A DNA stretch of 64,000 bases from Saccharopolyspora indica. GTDB taxonomy: Bacteria > Actinomycetota > Actinomycetes > Mycobacteriales > Pseudonocardiaceae. The stretch lies in assembly GCF_027853965.1 (NCBI RefSeq), contig NZ_JAQGLB010000024.1, forward strand, positions 1 to 64,000, written 5' to 3'. A model generated the notes under the pieces. It was given only the letters and a program-made list of their open reading frames with translations. It was not told the DNA's origin and did not search any database. Shown here piece after piece: positions 24,971-33,585 of this stretch. A program made the translations under genes and the position numbers. Positions within the stretch are counted from its first letter, which is position 1; each line of letters begins with the position of its first letter.

Positions 24971-26704
24971 TCAGAGACCGAGGTCGGCCTCGAAGGCGCC
25001 TTCTTCCAGCCGCTGCTTCAGCGTGGACAGGAAGCGGGCGGCGTCCGCACCGTCCACCAGGCGGTGGTCGTAGGACAGCGCCAGGTACACCATCGAGCGG
25101 ATCGCGATGGTGTCCCCGCCGTTCTCGTCGGCGACCACGACCGGGCGCTTGACGACCGCGCCGGTGCCGAGCATGCCCACCTGCGGCGGGTTCAGGATCG
25201 GCGTGTCGAACAGCGCGCCGCGGCTACCGGTGTTGGTGATGGTGAAGGTGCCACCGGACAGCTCGTCGGGCTTGATCTTGTTGTTGCGGGTCCGCGCCGC
25301 CAGGTCGGCGATCTTGCGGGCCAGCCCGCCGAGGTTGAGGTCCCCGGCGTCGTGGATCACCGGCGAGACCAGGCCGCGCTCGGTGTCCACCGCGACCGAC
25401 AGGTGCTCGGCACCGTGGTAGGTCACTTCCTTGGTGTCGTCGTTGATCGAGGCGTTCAGCTTCGGGTGCAGCTTCAGCGCCTCGGCGGCCGCCTTCGCGA
25501 AGAACGGCAGGAACGACAGCTTGACGCCCTCGGCGGCCTCGAAGTTGGCCTTGGCGCGGTCCCGCAGCCGGGCGATCCGGGTCACGTCGACCTCGATCAC
25601 CGTGGTCAGCTGCGCAGCGGTCTGCAGCGACTCCACCATCCGGCGGGCCAGCAGCTGCCGCAGGCGCGACATCTTCTGCGTGGTGCCGCGCAGCGCCTGG
25701 GCCTCCTCCGACGGCTCCACCAGCGAAGCGGCCGGCGCCGCGGCCGGAGCAGCGGTCTGCGCCGGGGCGGACTTCTTGGCGTCGATCGCGGCCTGCACGT
25801 CCTGCTTGCGGATCCGGCCGCCGACACCGCTGCCCTTGATCGCGGACAGGTCGATGTTGTGCTCGTTGGCCAGCTTCCGCACCAGCGGCGTCACGTAGGG
25901 CGCGGCACCGGCAGGCGCAGCCTCGGCGGGAGCCGGGGCAGCCGGAGCGGGAGCAGCCGGAGCCGGAGCGGCGGCGGGAGCCGGAGCGGCGGCGGGAGCC
26001 GGAGCGGCGGGAGCCGGGGGAGCGGCCGGGGCCGGAGCCGGAGCCGCGGGAGCGGCGGCCTGGGGCTCGGGAGCCGACGGAGCCGGGGCAGCGGCGGGAG
26101 CCGCGCCGGCCGCGCCGATCACGGCGAGCTTGGCGCCGACCTCGACGGTGTCGTCCTCGTTCGCGGCGATTTCCAGCAGGGTGCCCGCCACCGGCGACGG
26201 GATCTCGGTGTCCACCTTGTCGGTGGAGACCTCCAGCAGCGGCTCGTCGACCTCGACGCTGTCGCCGACCTGCTTGAGCCACCGGGTCACGGTGCCCTCG
26301 GCGACGCTCTCGCCGAGCGCGGGCATGTTCACGTCGGTGCCCTGCGCGCCACCGGCCGGGGCGGCCGGAGCCGCGGGGGCCGGCGCGGGCGCGGCGGGGG
26401 CGGGCTGCTCGGCGGCCGGAGCGGCGGGCTCGGCGGGGGCCGGGGCGGCCGGAGCCGGGGCCGAGCCGGCGTCACCGATCACGGCGAGCTCGGCGCCGAT
26501 CTCGACGGTGTCGTCCTCCTGGGCGACGATGCGCTGCAGCACGCCGGCGGCGGGGGACGGGATCTCGGTGTCGACCTTGTCGGTGGAGACCTCCAGCAGG
26601 GGTTCGTCGACCTCGACGGTCTCGCCCTCCTGCTTGAGCCACCGGGTGATCGTTCCCTCGGTGACGCTCTCGCCGAGTGCCGGCATCTGAACGGAGAAGG
26701 CCAT
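24971..26704 (-). CDS. sucB: Dihydrolipoamide acyltransferase (E2) with two lipoyl domains
   Basis: A 577-residue E2 core protein, called SucB or DlaT in mycobacteria, which serves pyruvate/2-oxo acid dehydrogenase and peroxidase complexes. Two near-identical N-terminal lipoyl domains carry lipoylation motifs STDKVDTE with Lys43 and Lys163. Each is followed by a long Ala-Pro linker of low complexity. A subunit-binding domain (VTPLVRKLANEHNIDLSAIK, about 295-330) and the catalytic domain follow; the latter has His547 and Asp551 in YDHRLVDGAD. The linkers are strongly biased in codon use, so small length changes between strains are expected. It is followed 55 nt upstream by lpd on the same strand. 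Confidence 0.96.
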   Translation of the reverse strand: MAFSVQMPALGESVTEGTITRWLKQEGETVEVDEPLLEVSTDKVDTEIPSPAAGVLQRIVAQEDDTVEIGAELAVIGDAGSAPAPAAPAPAEPAAPAAEQPAPAAPAPAPAAPAAPAGGAQGTDVNMPALGESVAEGTVTRWLKQVGDSVEVDEPLLEVSTDKVDTEIPSPVAGTLLEIAANEDDTVEVGAKLAVIGAAGAAPAAAPAPSAPEPQAAAPAAPAPAPAAPPAPAAPAPAAAPAPAAAPAPAAPAPAAPAPAEAAPAGAAPYVTPLVRKLANEHNIDLSAIKGSGVGGRIRKQDVQAAIDAKKSAPAQTAAPAAAPAASLVEPSEEAQALRGTTQKMSRLRQLLARRMVESLQTAAQLTTVIEVDVTRIARLRDRAKANFEAAEGVKLSFLPFFAKAAAEALKLHPKLNASINDDTKEVTYHGAEHLSVAVDTERGLVSPVIHDAGDLNLGGLARKIADLAARTRNNKIKPDELSGGTFTITNTGSRGALFDTPILNPPQVGMLGTGAVVKRPVVVADENGGDTIAIRSMVYLALSYDHRLVDGADAARFLSTLKQRLEEGAFEADLGL

Positions 26705-26759
26705 CTCTTGCTGACTCCTCGTGGTGTGGCGGGGTGCTTGGCTGACTGCGGAGCCGACG

Positions 26760-28130
26760 TCAGCCGTGCACGTGCAGCGGCTTGCCGGCCAGGGCGAGGT
26801 GCGCCTCGCCCAGGGCTTCGGTCTGGGTGGGGTGGGCGTGCACCAGCGGAGCGACGTCCTCCGGCAGAGCTTCCCAGTTGTAGATCAGCTGCGCCTCGCC
26901 GATGAGCTCACCGACGCGGTCACCGACCAGGTGCAGGCCGACGACGGGGCCGTCGGTCGCGCGGACCAGCTTGACCGCGCCCTGGGTCTTGAGGATCTGG
27001 CTCTTGCCGTTGCCCGCCAGGTCGTAGGTGAAGGTCTCCACCGAGCCGTACTGCTCCTTGGCGGCGGCCTCGGTCAGGCCCACCGAGGCGACCTCCGGCT
27101 GGCAGTAGGTCACGCGCGGGATGCCGGCCTCGTCGATGGGCTGCGGGTTGAGCCCGGCGATGTCCTCGGCGATGAAGACGCCCTGCTGGAAACCGCGGTG
27201 CGCCAGCTGCAGGCCGGGCACGATGTCGCCGACCGCGTAGACGCCGGGCAGGTTGGTGCGCAGGCGCTCGTCGGTGCGGACGAAGCCGCGCTCCACGTTC
27301 ACCCCGGCCGCCTCGAAGCCGTGGCCTGCGGTGTTCGGGCCGCGGCCGACCGCGACCAGCAGCAGGTCCGCGTCGTAGGTCTCGCCGTTCTCCAGGCTGA
27401 CCGAGACACCGGCGTCGGTCTGGGTGGCGCCGGTGAACCGCACGCCGGTCTTGAACTTGATCCCGCGCTTGCGGAAGGAGCGCTCCAGGCGCTTGGAGAT
27501 GAACTCGTCCTCGTTGGGCACCAGGTGCGGCAGCGCTTCGACGATGGTCACCTCGGCGCCGAACGAGCGCCAGACGCTGGCGAACTCCACGCCGATCACG
27601 CCGCCGCCCAGCACCACGACCTTGTTCGGGATGAAGTCGAGGTTCAGCGCCTGCTCGCTGGCGATGACCCGCCCGCCCAGCTCCAGGCCGGGCAGCGTCT
27701 TGGAGTAGGAACCGGTGGCGAGCACCACGTTCTTGCCGGTGTAGCGGGTGCCGTTCACCTCGACGGTGTTGGCGTCGACCAGCGTGCCCGCGCCCTCGAC
27801 CAGGGTGACCTTGTGGGCCTTGGCCAGGCCCTGCAGGCCCTTGTACAGGCCGGCGACGACGCCGTCCTTGTACTTGTTGACGCCGTCGATGTCGACGCCC
27901 TCGAGGGCGGCCTTCACACCGAACTGGTCGGCGTCGCGGGCGGAATCGGCGACCTCCGCGGCGTGCAGCAGCGCCTTGGTCGGGATGCAGCCTCGGTGCA
28001 GGCAGGTCCCACCGAGCTTGTCCTTTTCCACCAGGACGACGGACAGGCCTAGCTCGGCTGCGCGGAAGGCGCAGGCGTAGCCGCCCGAACCGCCACCGAG
28101 AATGACTAGATCGGCGGACGTGTCGGTCAC
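26760..28130 (-). CDS. lpdA: Dihydrolipoyl dehydrogenase (E3)
   Basis: A 456-residue flavoprotein that reoxidises dihydrolipoamide with NAD. The FAD motif GGGSGG is at 12-17, the redox-active disulfide Cys43-Cys48 lies in GGTCLHRGCIPTK, an NAD site GGGVIGVEFA is near 185, and the C-terminal catalytic pair is His433 and Glu438 in HAHPTQTE. The start is a GTG with GAGGAG upstream. It lies directly upstream of sucB on the same strand, so the E2 and E3 parts of the complex are made together. It is divergent from a small hypothetical gene. Confidence 0.96.
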   Translation of the reverse strand: MTDTSADLVILGGGSGGYACAFRAAELGLSVVLVEKDKLGGTCLHRGCIPTKALLHAAEVADSARDADQFGVKAALEGVDIDGVNKYKDGVVAGLYKGLQGLAKAHKVTLVEGAGTLVDANTVEVNGTRYTGKNVVLATGSYSKTLPGLELGGRVIASEQALNLDFIPNKVVVLGGGVIGVEFASVWRSFGAEVTIVEALPHLVPNEDEFISKRLERSFRKRGIKFKTGVRFTGATQTDAGVSVSLENGETYDADLLLVAVGRGPNTAGHGFEAAGVNVERGFVRTDERLRTNLPGVYAVGDIVPGLQLAHRGFQQGVFIAEDIAGLNPQPIDEAGIPRVTYCQPEVASVGLTEAAAKEQYGSVETFTYDLAGNGKSQILKTQGAVKLVRATDGPVVGLHLVGDRVGELIGEAQLIYNWEALPEDVAPLVHAHPTQTEALGEAHLALAGKPLHVHG

Positions 28131-28373
28131 TTCGCACTCCTCGACAGGCTTCGTTGACTCGCTGACAGCACTTCACCGGACCGGATGGTCACGAGCACCT
28201 GCAAGCCATCTTGTCACCACACGACAGGCTCACGCGACGTGGGCCGGGTGATCTGTGCTGCATCGCGGCGGATCACAGTGGAGGGTGGGTGATTTTTTAC
28301 CCGTCCCCCATGTCGGTGATGGCACCATCGGTGGCAGGCTGCTCTTCCTTCACCTGAATGGAGGCGAGTTGCG

Positions 28374-28718
28374 GTGGGCCTCTTCGACCGCTTCCGCAGG
28401 CGGCGTGCCGGTGAGGTGCGCGGTGCCGATTCCGCCGATTCCGCGCACTTGATCAGCTGGACCGAGCAGCACCGCGGCGTGGAGGGCTACCTCGAACCGC
28501 GCACGACGGTGACCGAGACGACGCTGATGCTCATCGCGCACGACGGCGAGTGGACCCGCCGCCGGGTGGCCGGCCCGGCCGCGGCGCACCGGCTGACCCG
28601 CAAGCTCGGCATCCCGCTGTACGAGGTGGCCAAGGTCGGCTACCCGCAGCGGATGCGCGATTACCAGGCCCGCCAGCGCATCCTCCGCGACCGCGACCGC
28701 CGCGCCGCCGACGGCTGA
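28374..28718 (+). CDS. Conserved hypothetical protein
   Basis: A 114-residue protein I cannot assign to a characterised family. It starts with a basic helix (GLFDRFRRRRAGEV), has a beta-rich middle (TTVTETTLMLIAHDGEWTRRRV) and a basic C-terminal helix ending RILRDRDRRAADG. No signal peptide or membrane segment is seen. The start is a GTG with GGAGG 10 nt upstream. Similar small genes sit beside lpd in related actinomycetes, so it is probably a real gene despite its size. It is convergent with the osmC-like gene (14 nt between stops). Confidence 0.65.
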   Translation: MGLFDRFRRRRAGEVRGADSADSAHLISWTEQHRGVEGYLEPRTTVTETTLMLIAHDGEWTRRRVAGPAAAHRLTRKLGIPLYEVAKVGYPQRMRDYQARQRILRDRDRRAADG

Positions 28719-28732
28719 ACTGGGTTTCCGGG

Positions 28733-29233
28733 TCAGTTCGCGATGCGGGTGGTCGGGGTGCAGTTGACCGGGAAGTTCACCGCTTTGGCGATGTAGCAGA
28801 GCTCGTGCGCGCGCTCGTGCAGCGCTTCGGCCACGTCGATGCTGGCGCGGTCGGACACCGTCACCACCGGGGCGAGCTCGACCGACTCGAACTGGCCGGT
28901 GCCGTCCGGGTTCTCGGCGAGGATGCCGCGGGCCTGGTCGTGGTAGCCGGTGACCACCACTCCGCTGTCCGCCGCCAGGTGCAGGAACCACAGCATGTGG
29001 CACTGCGACAGCGAGGCGACCAGCAGCTCCTCGGGGTTGTAGCGGTCCGCGTCGCCGAGGAAGACCGGGTCCGCGGAGGCGTCGATGGCGTCCTTGCCGT
29101 CGGCGCGCACCTCGTGGGTGCGTTCGTAGCTGCGGTAGGAGCTGGTGCCCTGGCCGGTGTTGCCGGTCCACACCACGTCGACCTGGTACCCGTGCCGGGC
29201 CGTCGTCGGCGAGGCCGGTTTCGATTCGGTCAT
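28733..29233 (-). CDS. OsmC family peroxide-detoxification protein
   Basis: A 166-residue OsmC/Ohr-fold protein, likely a thiol peroxidase acting on organic hydroperoxides or a related osmotically induced protein. The two conserved cysteines are in ASLSQCHMLWFLHLAA (near residue 78) and HELCYIAKAVNFPV (near 145). An in-frame GTG two codons upstream (29239) is an alternative start. In actinobacteria OsmC-type enzymes can be re-reduced through lipoylated proteins and lipoamide dehydrogenase, and here sucB and lpd are close by. That link is inferred from the neighbourhood only. Confidence 0.88.
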   Translation of the reverse strand: MTESKPASPTTARHGYQVDVVWTGNTGQGTSSYRSYERTHEVRADGKDAIDASADPVFLGDADRYNPEELLVASLSQCHMLWFLHLAADSGVVVTGYHDQARGILAENPDGTGQFESVELAPVVTVSDRASIDVAEALHERAHELCYIAKAVNFPVNCTPTTRIAN

Positions 29234-29325
29234 CGGCACATCGTTGCACCGCCGCGGGGTGCTGTGGTGATCCCTTTGCGGCCTACGTCACAAATACGCC
29301 ACCGGGTGGGGCGATCGGGGAAGCG

Positions 29326-29421
29326 CGGAACGCGCCGGTTTTGCCTGGTCAGGCCCGTGAGCGTTTTGTGGGGCCATAGCACCCCGAAACACTCACGGGC
29401 CATCACCTGCTGAAACGTTCC
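29326..29421. repeat. Dispersed palindromic element, copy C (3' of pepA)
   Basis: Core 29353-29400: GCCCGTGAGCGTTTTG plus an inserted T and GGGG, loop CCATAGCA, right arm CCCCGAAACACTCACGGGC. Flanks repeat the GGTCAGG (left) and ACC..GC.GAAACG (right) segments of copies A and B; outer pair GGAACG/CGTTCC. Confidence 0.8.
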
Positions 29422-29458
29422 CCGCTGCCGAAGCATCGGCGGCGAGGACGACCTGCGG

Positions 29459-30949
29459 TCAGCCCTGGTCGGCGATGTCGGCGAGGACCGCGGCCAGGGT
29501 GCGGACCGGGACGCCGGTGCCGCCCTTGGGGGTGTAGCCCCACGGGCCGGAGGTGTTGTACGCCGGGCCCGCGATGTCGATGTGCGCCCACTCCACGCCG
29601 TCGGCGACGAACTCCTCCAGGAAGATGCCCGCCGCCAGCATGCCGCCCCAGCGGTGGCCGGTGATGTTGGCCAGGTCGGCCAGCTTGGAGTCCAGGTCGC
29701 CGCGCAGCTCCTCCGGCAGCGGCATCGGCCAGGCGCCCTCGCCCGCGGCCTGCGACAGCCGCGCCACCCGGTCGCGGAACTGCTCGCTGCCCATCACGCC
29801 CGGGGTGCGCTTGCCCAGCGCCACCACCTGCGCGCCGGTCAGCGTGGAGGTCTCGATCAGGTAGTCCGGCTCGTCCTCGCAGGCACGGGTGATCGCGTCG
29901 ACCAGGATCAGCCGGCCCTCGGCGTCGGTGTTGAGCACCTCGACGGTCTTGCCGCCGTACATGGTCAGCACGTCGCCGGGGCGGTAGGCGGTGCCGGAAG
30001 GCATGTTCTCGGCCATCGGCACGGTCGCGGTGATGTCCAGCGGGTAGTTCAGCCGGGCCGCCAGCACCATGGTGGCCACCACCGAGGCCGCCCCGGACAT
30101 GTCCGAGGTCATCTCGTCCATGCCCGCCGCGGGCTTGATCGAGATGCCGCCGGTGTCGAAGGTGATGCCCTTGCCGATCAGCGCGACCTTCTTGGCCGCC
30201 TTCGGGCCCTTGTGCCGCAGGCGCACCAGCCGCGGCGGGCGGGACGAGCCGGCGCCGACGCCGAGGATGCCGCCGAAGCCCTGCTTGCGCAGCGCGTTGT
30301 CGTCGAGCACCTCGACCTCCAGGCCGACGGCGCGGCCCAGCTCGGTGGCGCGCTCGGCGAAGGAGGCCGGGAACAGGTCGTTGGGCGGGGTGTTGATCAG
30401 GTCGCGCGCGGTGTTGACCGCCTCGCCGATCGCGGTCGCGCCCTTGAGCGCGTGCACGGCGCTGTCCGCCTTCGCGTCGGCGACCACGAACTCCACTTCG
30501 GACACCGGGGCGTCGCCGGACTTCGACTTGTAGCCGGTGAAGGCGTAGGCGCCGAGCACGGTGCCCTGCACCGCGGCGGAGAGGTCCACTCCGGACAGCG
30601 TCGTGGCGGCGCGCTCGACACCGGTCAGCGCGCGGGCGGCGGCACCGGAAGCGCGGCGCACCTGCTCGCCGGTCGGCCCGTCGGTCGCGGACTTGCCCAG
30701 ACCGGTCGCGACCAGGACCGGGGCGCGCAGCTTGCCGCCGCCGGGCAGCTTGACGACTTCGTCGGCCTTCCCGGTCGCGCCCAGCGAGGTCAGCACCTGT
30801 CGCAGGTCCCCGTCGTAGGCCGCGGCGACCTGCTCGGAGCCGGGCGCGAGCCGCAGGCCGTCGGTGTCCTGCACGGTGCCGACGATGAGCGCGTCCACGG
30901 CCAGCTTGGTCACCGCGGTGTCGGTGAGGGAGAGTTTCGGGGTCGTCAC
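29459..30949 (-). CDS. pepA: Leucyl aminopeptidase (M17)
   Basis: A 496-residue cytosolic M17 aminopeptidase that removes N-terminal residues from peptides, as a hexamer with two metal ions. The C-terminal catalytic domain shows VALIGKGITFDTGGISIKP (metal-binding lysine and aspartate), DMSGAASV and the family signature NTDAEGRLILVDA. The N-terminal domain is typical for the family. The start is a GTG with GGAGG 8 nt upstream. It is divergent from an APC-type transporter gene 245 bp away, and its terminator region carries palindrome copy C. Confidence 0.96.
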   Translation of the reverse strand: MTTPKLSLTDTAVTKLAVDALIVGTVQDTDGLRLAPGSEQVAAAYDGDLRQVLTSLGATGKADEVVKLPGGGKLRAPVLVATGLGKSATDGPTGEQVRRASGAAARALTGVERAATTLSGVDLSAAVQGTVLGAYAFTGYKSKSGDAPVSEVEFVVADAKADSAVHALKGATAIGEAVNTARDLINTPPNDLFPASFAERATELGRAVGLEVEVLDDNALRKQGFGGILGVGAGSSRPPRLVRLRHKGPKAAKKVALIGKGITFDTGGISIKPAAGMDEMTSDMSGAASVVATMVLAARLNYPLDITATVPMAENMPSGTAYRPGDVLTMYGGKTVEVLNTDAEGRLILVDAITRACEDEPDYLIETSTLTGAQVVALGKRTPGVMGSEQFRDRVARLSQAAGEGAWPMPLPEELRGDLDSKLADLANITGHRWGGMLAAGIFLEEFVADGVEWAHIDIAGPAYNTSGPWGYTPKGGTGVPVRTLAAVLADIADQG

Positions 30950-31194
30950 GTGGTCATCCTCCGTTGAAGCTGCCGTGTCAGCATTGGGTCCATTTGCACT
31001 CTAGAGGGTTGATTCCAGGCGTGTTTCGCCTGGCGGAAACCTCGGGGCTTGTCCGGATCGCCCGGTCGGTGGTAGTGCGGACCGGGCCGGGAATCCGACG
31101 AGGACGGTGGTGCGCCGACGCCGGTCCACAGCGCGGTCGGCTTGTCAACCGACAGGTGGCTGCACCATCGGGGTTCGTCTGCAAGGGTGGTCTC

Positions 31195-32442
31195 GTGGCC
31201 CAACAGGTTGAATCGAGCGGTCGGCTCGCATCCGGTGCCGGGGCGGTTCCGCTGGCGCTCGGCGGGATGCTCGGCGTCGGTGTGCTGGTGGGCCCGGCGC
31301 CCGCGGCGGCCGCGGCCGGGATGTGGATGCCCCTCGGCCTGCTGATCGCGCTGCTGGCCGCGGTCTGCTCGGCGACGGCGACCGCCTACCAGTCGGCGGC
31401 CTACCGCGGTCCGGGAGCGGTCTACGCGTGCGTTCGCGGGCGCATGGGCGTGCTGCCCGCGCGCGTCGGCGCCAGCGCGTACCTGGCCGGGCACATCGCC
31501 GCGATGGCCGCGATCGCCCGGGTGCTGGGCGACCTCTTCCTGCCCGCGTCGGCGCCGCTGGTGGCGGCTGCGGCGATCCTGCTGGTGGTGCTCTCGGCGA
31601 CGACCGGCCTGCGGATCCGCGGCGCCGCGGCCTGGATCTGGCTCGCGCTGACCGCCGCCGTGCTGGCCCTGGTGGTCGTCACGTGCTTCGCGATCGCCCC
31701 CGTAGCGCCGCTGCCGACCGGTGCCTCGCCCTCCGACAGCGCGGTGGGCATCACCGGCGCGGCCGGTGTGCTGTTCTTCGCCTTCCTCGGCTTCGAACGG
31801 CTGACCGCACCGGCCGAGGAGCGCGACCGGGTCCCGTGGGCCGCGGTGAAGCGCGGCGTGGTGATCTCGTTCGTCCTGCTGACAGCGGTGCTCGCGGTGG
31901 TGACGGCGGCGCTGGTGCACCAGCTCGGCTGGTCCCGGCTGGCGCTGTCACCGGCGCCGATCCGCGACGTCCTGACCGCGGCCGCGGCCTCCGAGCTCGC
32001 GCCGCTGGTCAGCGTCGGCGCGGCGGTCGCGCTGCTGCCGGTGCTGCTGGCCGGGTTGGAGTCCGTCCGGTCCACGGCGTTGGCCCTGGTGCAGGAAGGG
32101 GATCTGCCCCGCGGGCTGGGCCGCCGGAGCAGCGCGGGCACTCCGTACCTGCTGGACGTCGGCGCCGGTGTCGCGGCGGTCGCGGTCGCGCTGCTGGTCG
32201 AGCCGGTGACGGCGATGGCCTTCGCCGCGTGCAGCCTGCTGGTGCACTACGCCTTCGCCAACGCCGGAGCGCGGTTGCTGCTGGTGGACACGGGCGGCTG
32301 GCCGATGCGCGCGGCGTGCCTGGGGATGGGCGTATCCGTCGTAATCGCGATGAGCATGCCGATTTCTGCGATGCTTGCCACGCTTGTTGTCGTTTTTATC
32401 GGTCCTTTGGTGACGGGAGGTGTGTCCCGTCGCTGGAGATGA
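31195..32442 (+). CDS. APC-superfamily amino acid/amine permease
   Basis: A 415-residue integral membrane protein with about 11-12 hydrophobic segments, resembling amino acid/polyamine permeases of the APC superfamily (LALGGMLGVGVLVGPAPAA as first helix, GAVYACVRGRMGVLPARVGA, LFFAFLGFERLTAPAEE). The typical consensus is weak and the substrate is unknown. The open frame extends 77 codons upstream through non-coding-looking sequence; the GTG at 31195 (AAGGGTGG upstream) starts the hydrophobic protein. Its stop TGA overlaps an ATG (32439) of the DUF402 gene, so the two are likely coupled. Confidence 0.75.
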   Translation: MAQQVESSGRLASGAGAVPLALGGMLGVGVLVGPAPAAAAAGMWMPLGLLIALLAAVCSATATAYQSAAYRGPGAVYACVRGRMGVLPARVGASAYLAGHIAAMAAIARVLGDLFLPASAPLVAAAAILLVVLSATTGLRIRGAAAWIWLALTAAVLALVVVTCFAIAPVAPLPTGASPSDSAVGITGAAGVLFFAFLGFERLTAPAEERDRVPWAAVKRGVVISFVLLTAVLAVVTAALVHQLGWSRLALSPAPIRDVLTAAAASELAPLVSVGAAVALLPVLLAGLESVRSTALALVQEGDLPRGLGRRSSAGTPYLLDVGAGVAAVAVALLVEPVTAMAFAACSLLVHYAFANAGARLLLVDTGGWPMRAACLGMGVSVVIAMSMPISAMLATLVVVFIGPLVTGGVSRRWR

Positions 32443-32450
32443 GGCGGGTC

Positions 32451-33122
32451 ATGCTGAACGCGAGTGCAGGCAACCTTTCCCTGGAACCAATCGAACAGCC
32501 GGTCTGGCTGCCCGGCGAGGAAGCGCTTTACAGCTTCTGGCGGCTTGACGGCTCCCTCGGCACCGTCCACCCGGCACGGGTGGTCACCGACGACGGTGAC
32601 CAGCTGCTGTGCTGGGTGCTGGACGGCACCCCGATCCGGACCACCACGTCGCCGGACGGCCGTTCGTACCGCGAGATGCCGCTGTTCGAACGCTTCAACG
32701 GGCCGCGGGTGCCCGCCAGGTCCACCTGGCGCGGCACGTCCACGCTGCGGCTGGTCTACGAGCACCGCTGGGTGTCGGTGTGGTGGTTCTTCGAACCCGA
32801 CGGCACCTTCCGCAACTGGTACGTCAACCTCGAAGTGCCGCTGGGGCGCGACGAGTACGGGGTGCGGCGCGTGGACGGCGTGCTGGACGTCGAGGTGTTC
32901 CCGGACGGAACGTGGTCCTGGAAGGACGAGCACGAACTGGCCGCCGCGATGGCGGCCGGCCGATTCGACCGCTGGCACCTCAAGCAGCTGCGGGCCGAGG
33001 GGGAGCGCATGATCGCGCTCGCCGAGGCGCGCTTGTTCCCGTTCGACGGCACCTACTGCGACGCGGTGCCGGATCCGAAGTGGGCACTGCCGTCCCTACC
33101 GGATGGACTGCTGCGGCTCTGA
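32451..33122 (+). CDS. DUF402 domain protein
   Basis: A 223-residue protein whose C-terminal 160 residues match the DUF402 fold, the family of FomD and the staphylococcal nucleoside-diphosphatase Ntdp, which hydrolyse nucleotide phosphoanhydrides with divalent metals. Visible motifs are VYEHRWVSVWWFFEPDGTFR, NWYVNLEVPLGRDEYGVRRV with DGVLDVEVFPDGTWSWKDE (acidic metal ligands) and the C-terminal HLKQLRAEGERMIALAEA. The ATG at 32451 has GAGG 6 nt upstream; an ATG at 32439 overlapping the preceding stop is an alternative. The in vivo substrate is unknown. Confidence 0.8.
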   Translation: MLNASAGNLSLEPIEQPVWLPGEEALYSFWRLDGSLGTVHPARVVTDDGDQLLCWVLDGTPIRTTTSPDGRSYREMPLFERFNGPRVPARSTWRGTSTLRLVYEHRWVSVWWFFEPDGTFRNWYVNLEVPLGRDEYGVRRVDGVLDVEVFPDGTWSWKDEHELAAAMAAGRFDRWHLKQLRAEGERMIALAEARLFPFDGTYCDAVPDPKWALPSLPDGLLRL

Positions 33123-33137
33123 CCGGTGTTCGGGGGG

Positions 33138-33428
33138 TCAGGACACCGAGATGAACAGCAGCACGACGATGAGCGCGACCAGCGCACCGATCCCGCCGAC
33201 CGAGCCGCCGCGCAGGTCCTTGGGGAAGAAGGTCTTGTGCTTGTTGCGCCACCAGAACGCCCAACCGATGGCGCCACCGAGGCCGAGGATCAGGCCGAAC
33301 ACGTCGAGCCAGGCGTAGCCGAGCGCCACGAGCAGGCCGCCACCCAGGGGCATCAGCGCCGCCAGGGTGGCGGCCAGCGCGTCTTGCGACGGGGTGGTGG
33401 GGACCGGAACAGGAGCCTGCTGGTTCAT
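33138..33428 (-). CDS. Small membrane protein
   Basis: A 96-residue protein with three predicted membrane segments (TLAALMPLGGGLLVALGYAW, VFGLILGLGGAIGWAFWW, IGALVALIVVLLFISVS) and a short basic loop RNKHKTFFPKDLRGG. The family is unknown to me. The open frame continues upstream into ilvE-proximal sequence, but the ATG at 33428 follows a TATGAT -10 box by 6 nt. It is divergent from ilvE and convergent with the DUF402 gene. Confidence 0.75.
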   Translation of the reverse strand: MNQQAPVPVPTTPSQDALAATLAALMPLGGGLLVALGYAWLDVFGLILGLGGAIGWAFWWRNKHKTFFPKDLRGGSVGGIGALVALIVVLLFISVS

Positions 33429-33434
33429 GACCAC

Positions 33435-33440
33435 ATCATA
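33435..33440 (-). promoter_or_regulatory. -10 box TATGAT, leaderless membrane-protein transcript
   Basis: On the minus strand TATGAT lies 6 nt before the ATG (33428), the closest match to the sigma-70 consensus in this set. Confidence 0.6.
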
Positions 33441-33573
33441 GGGCCCGGAACGTCGGCTTCCGGAAGGTTCCGGGTAACGCTCGGTGGCATCGTCCCAGCG
33501 GCCCGTGATCGGACGACGGACAATTGGACGACCAACTTTAGAAGACCGGTTTCCACTGCTCGTGAGGTCGCGA

Positions 33574-33579
33574 TACGGT
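33574..33579 (+). promoter_or_regulatory. -10 box TACGGT, leaderless ilvE transcript
   Basis: TACGGT lies 6 nt before the ilvE ATG (33586). Confidence 0.55.
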
Positions 33580-33585
33580 ACGCGC

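Noticed and set aside
25900..26470. Frameshift or tandem DNA repeat inside sucB
   Set aside because: The Ala-Pro rich stretch is the normal flexible linker between lipoyl and catalytic domains, and the frame is intact.
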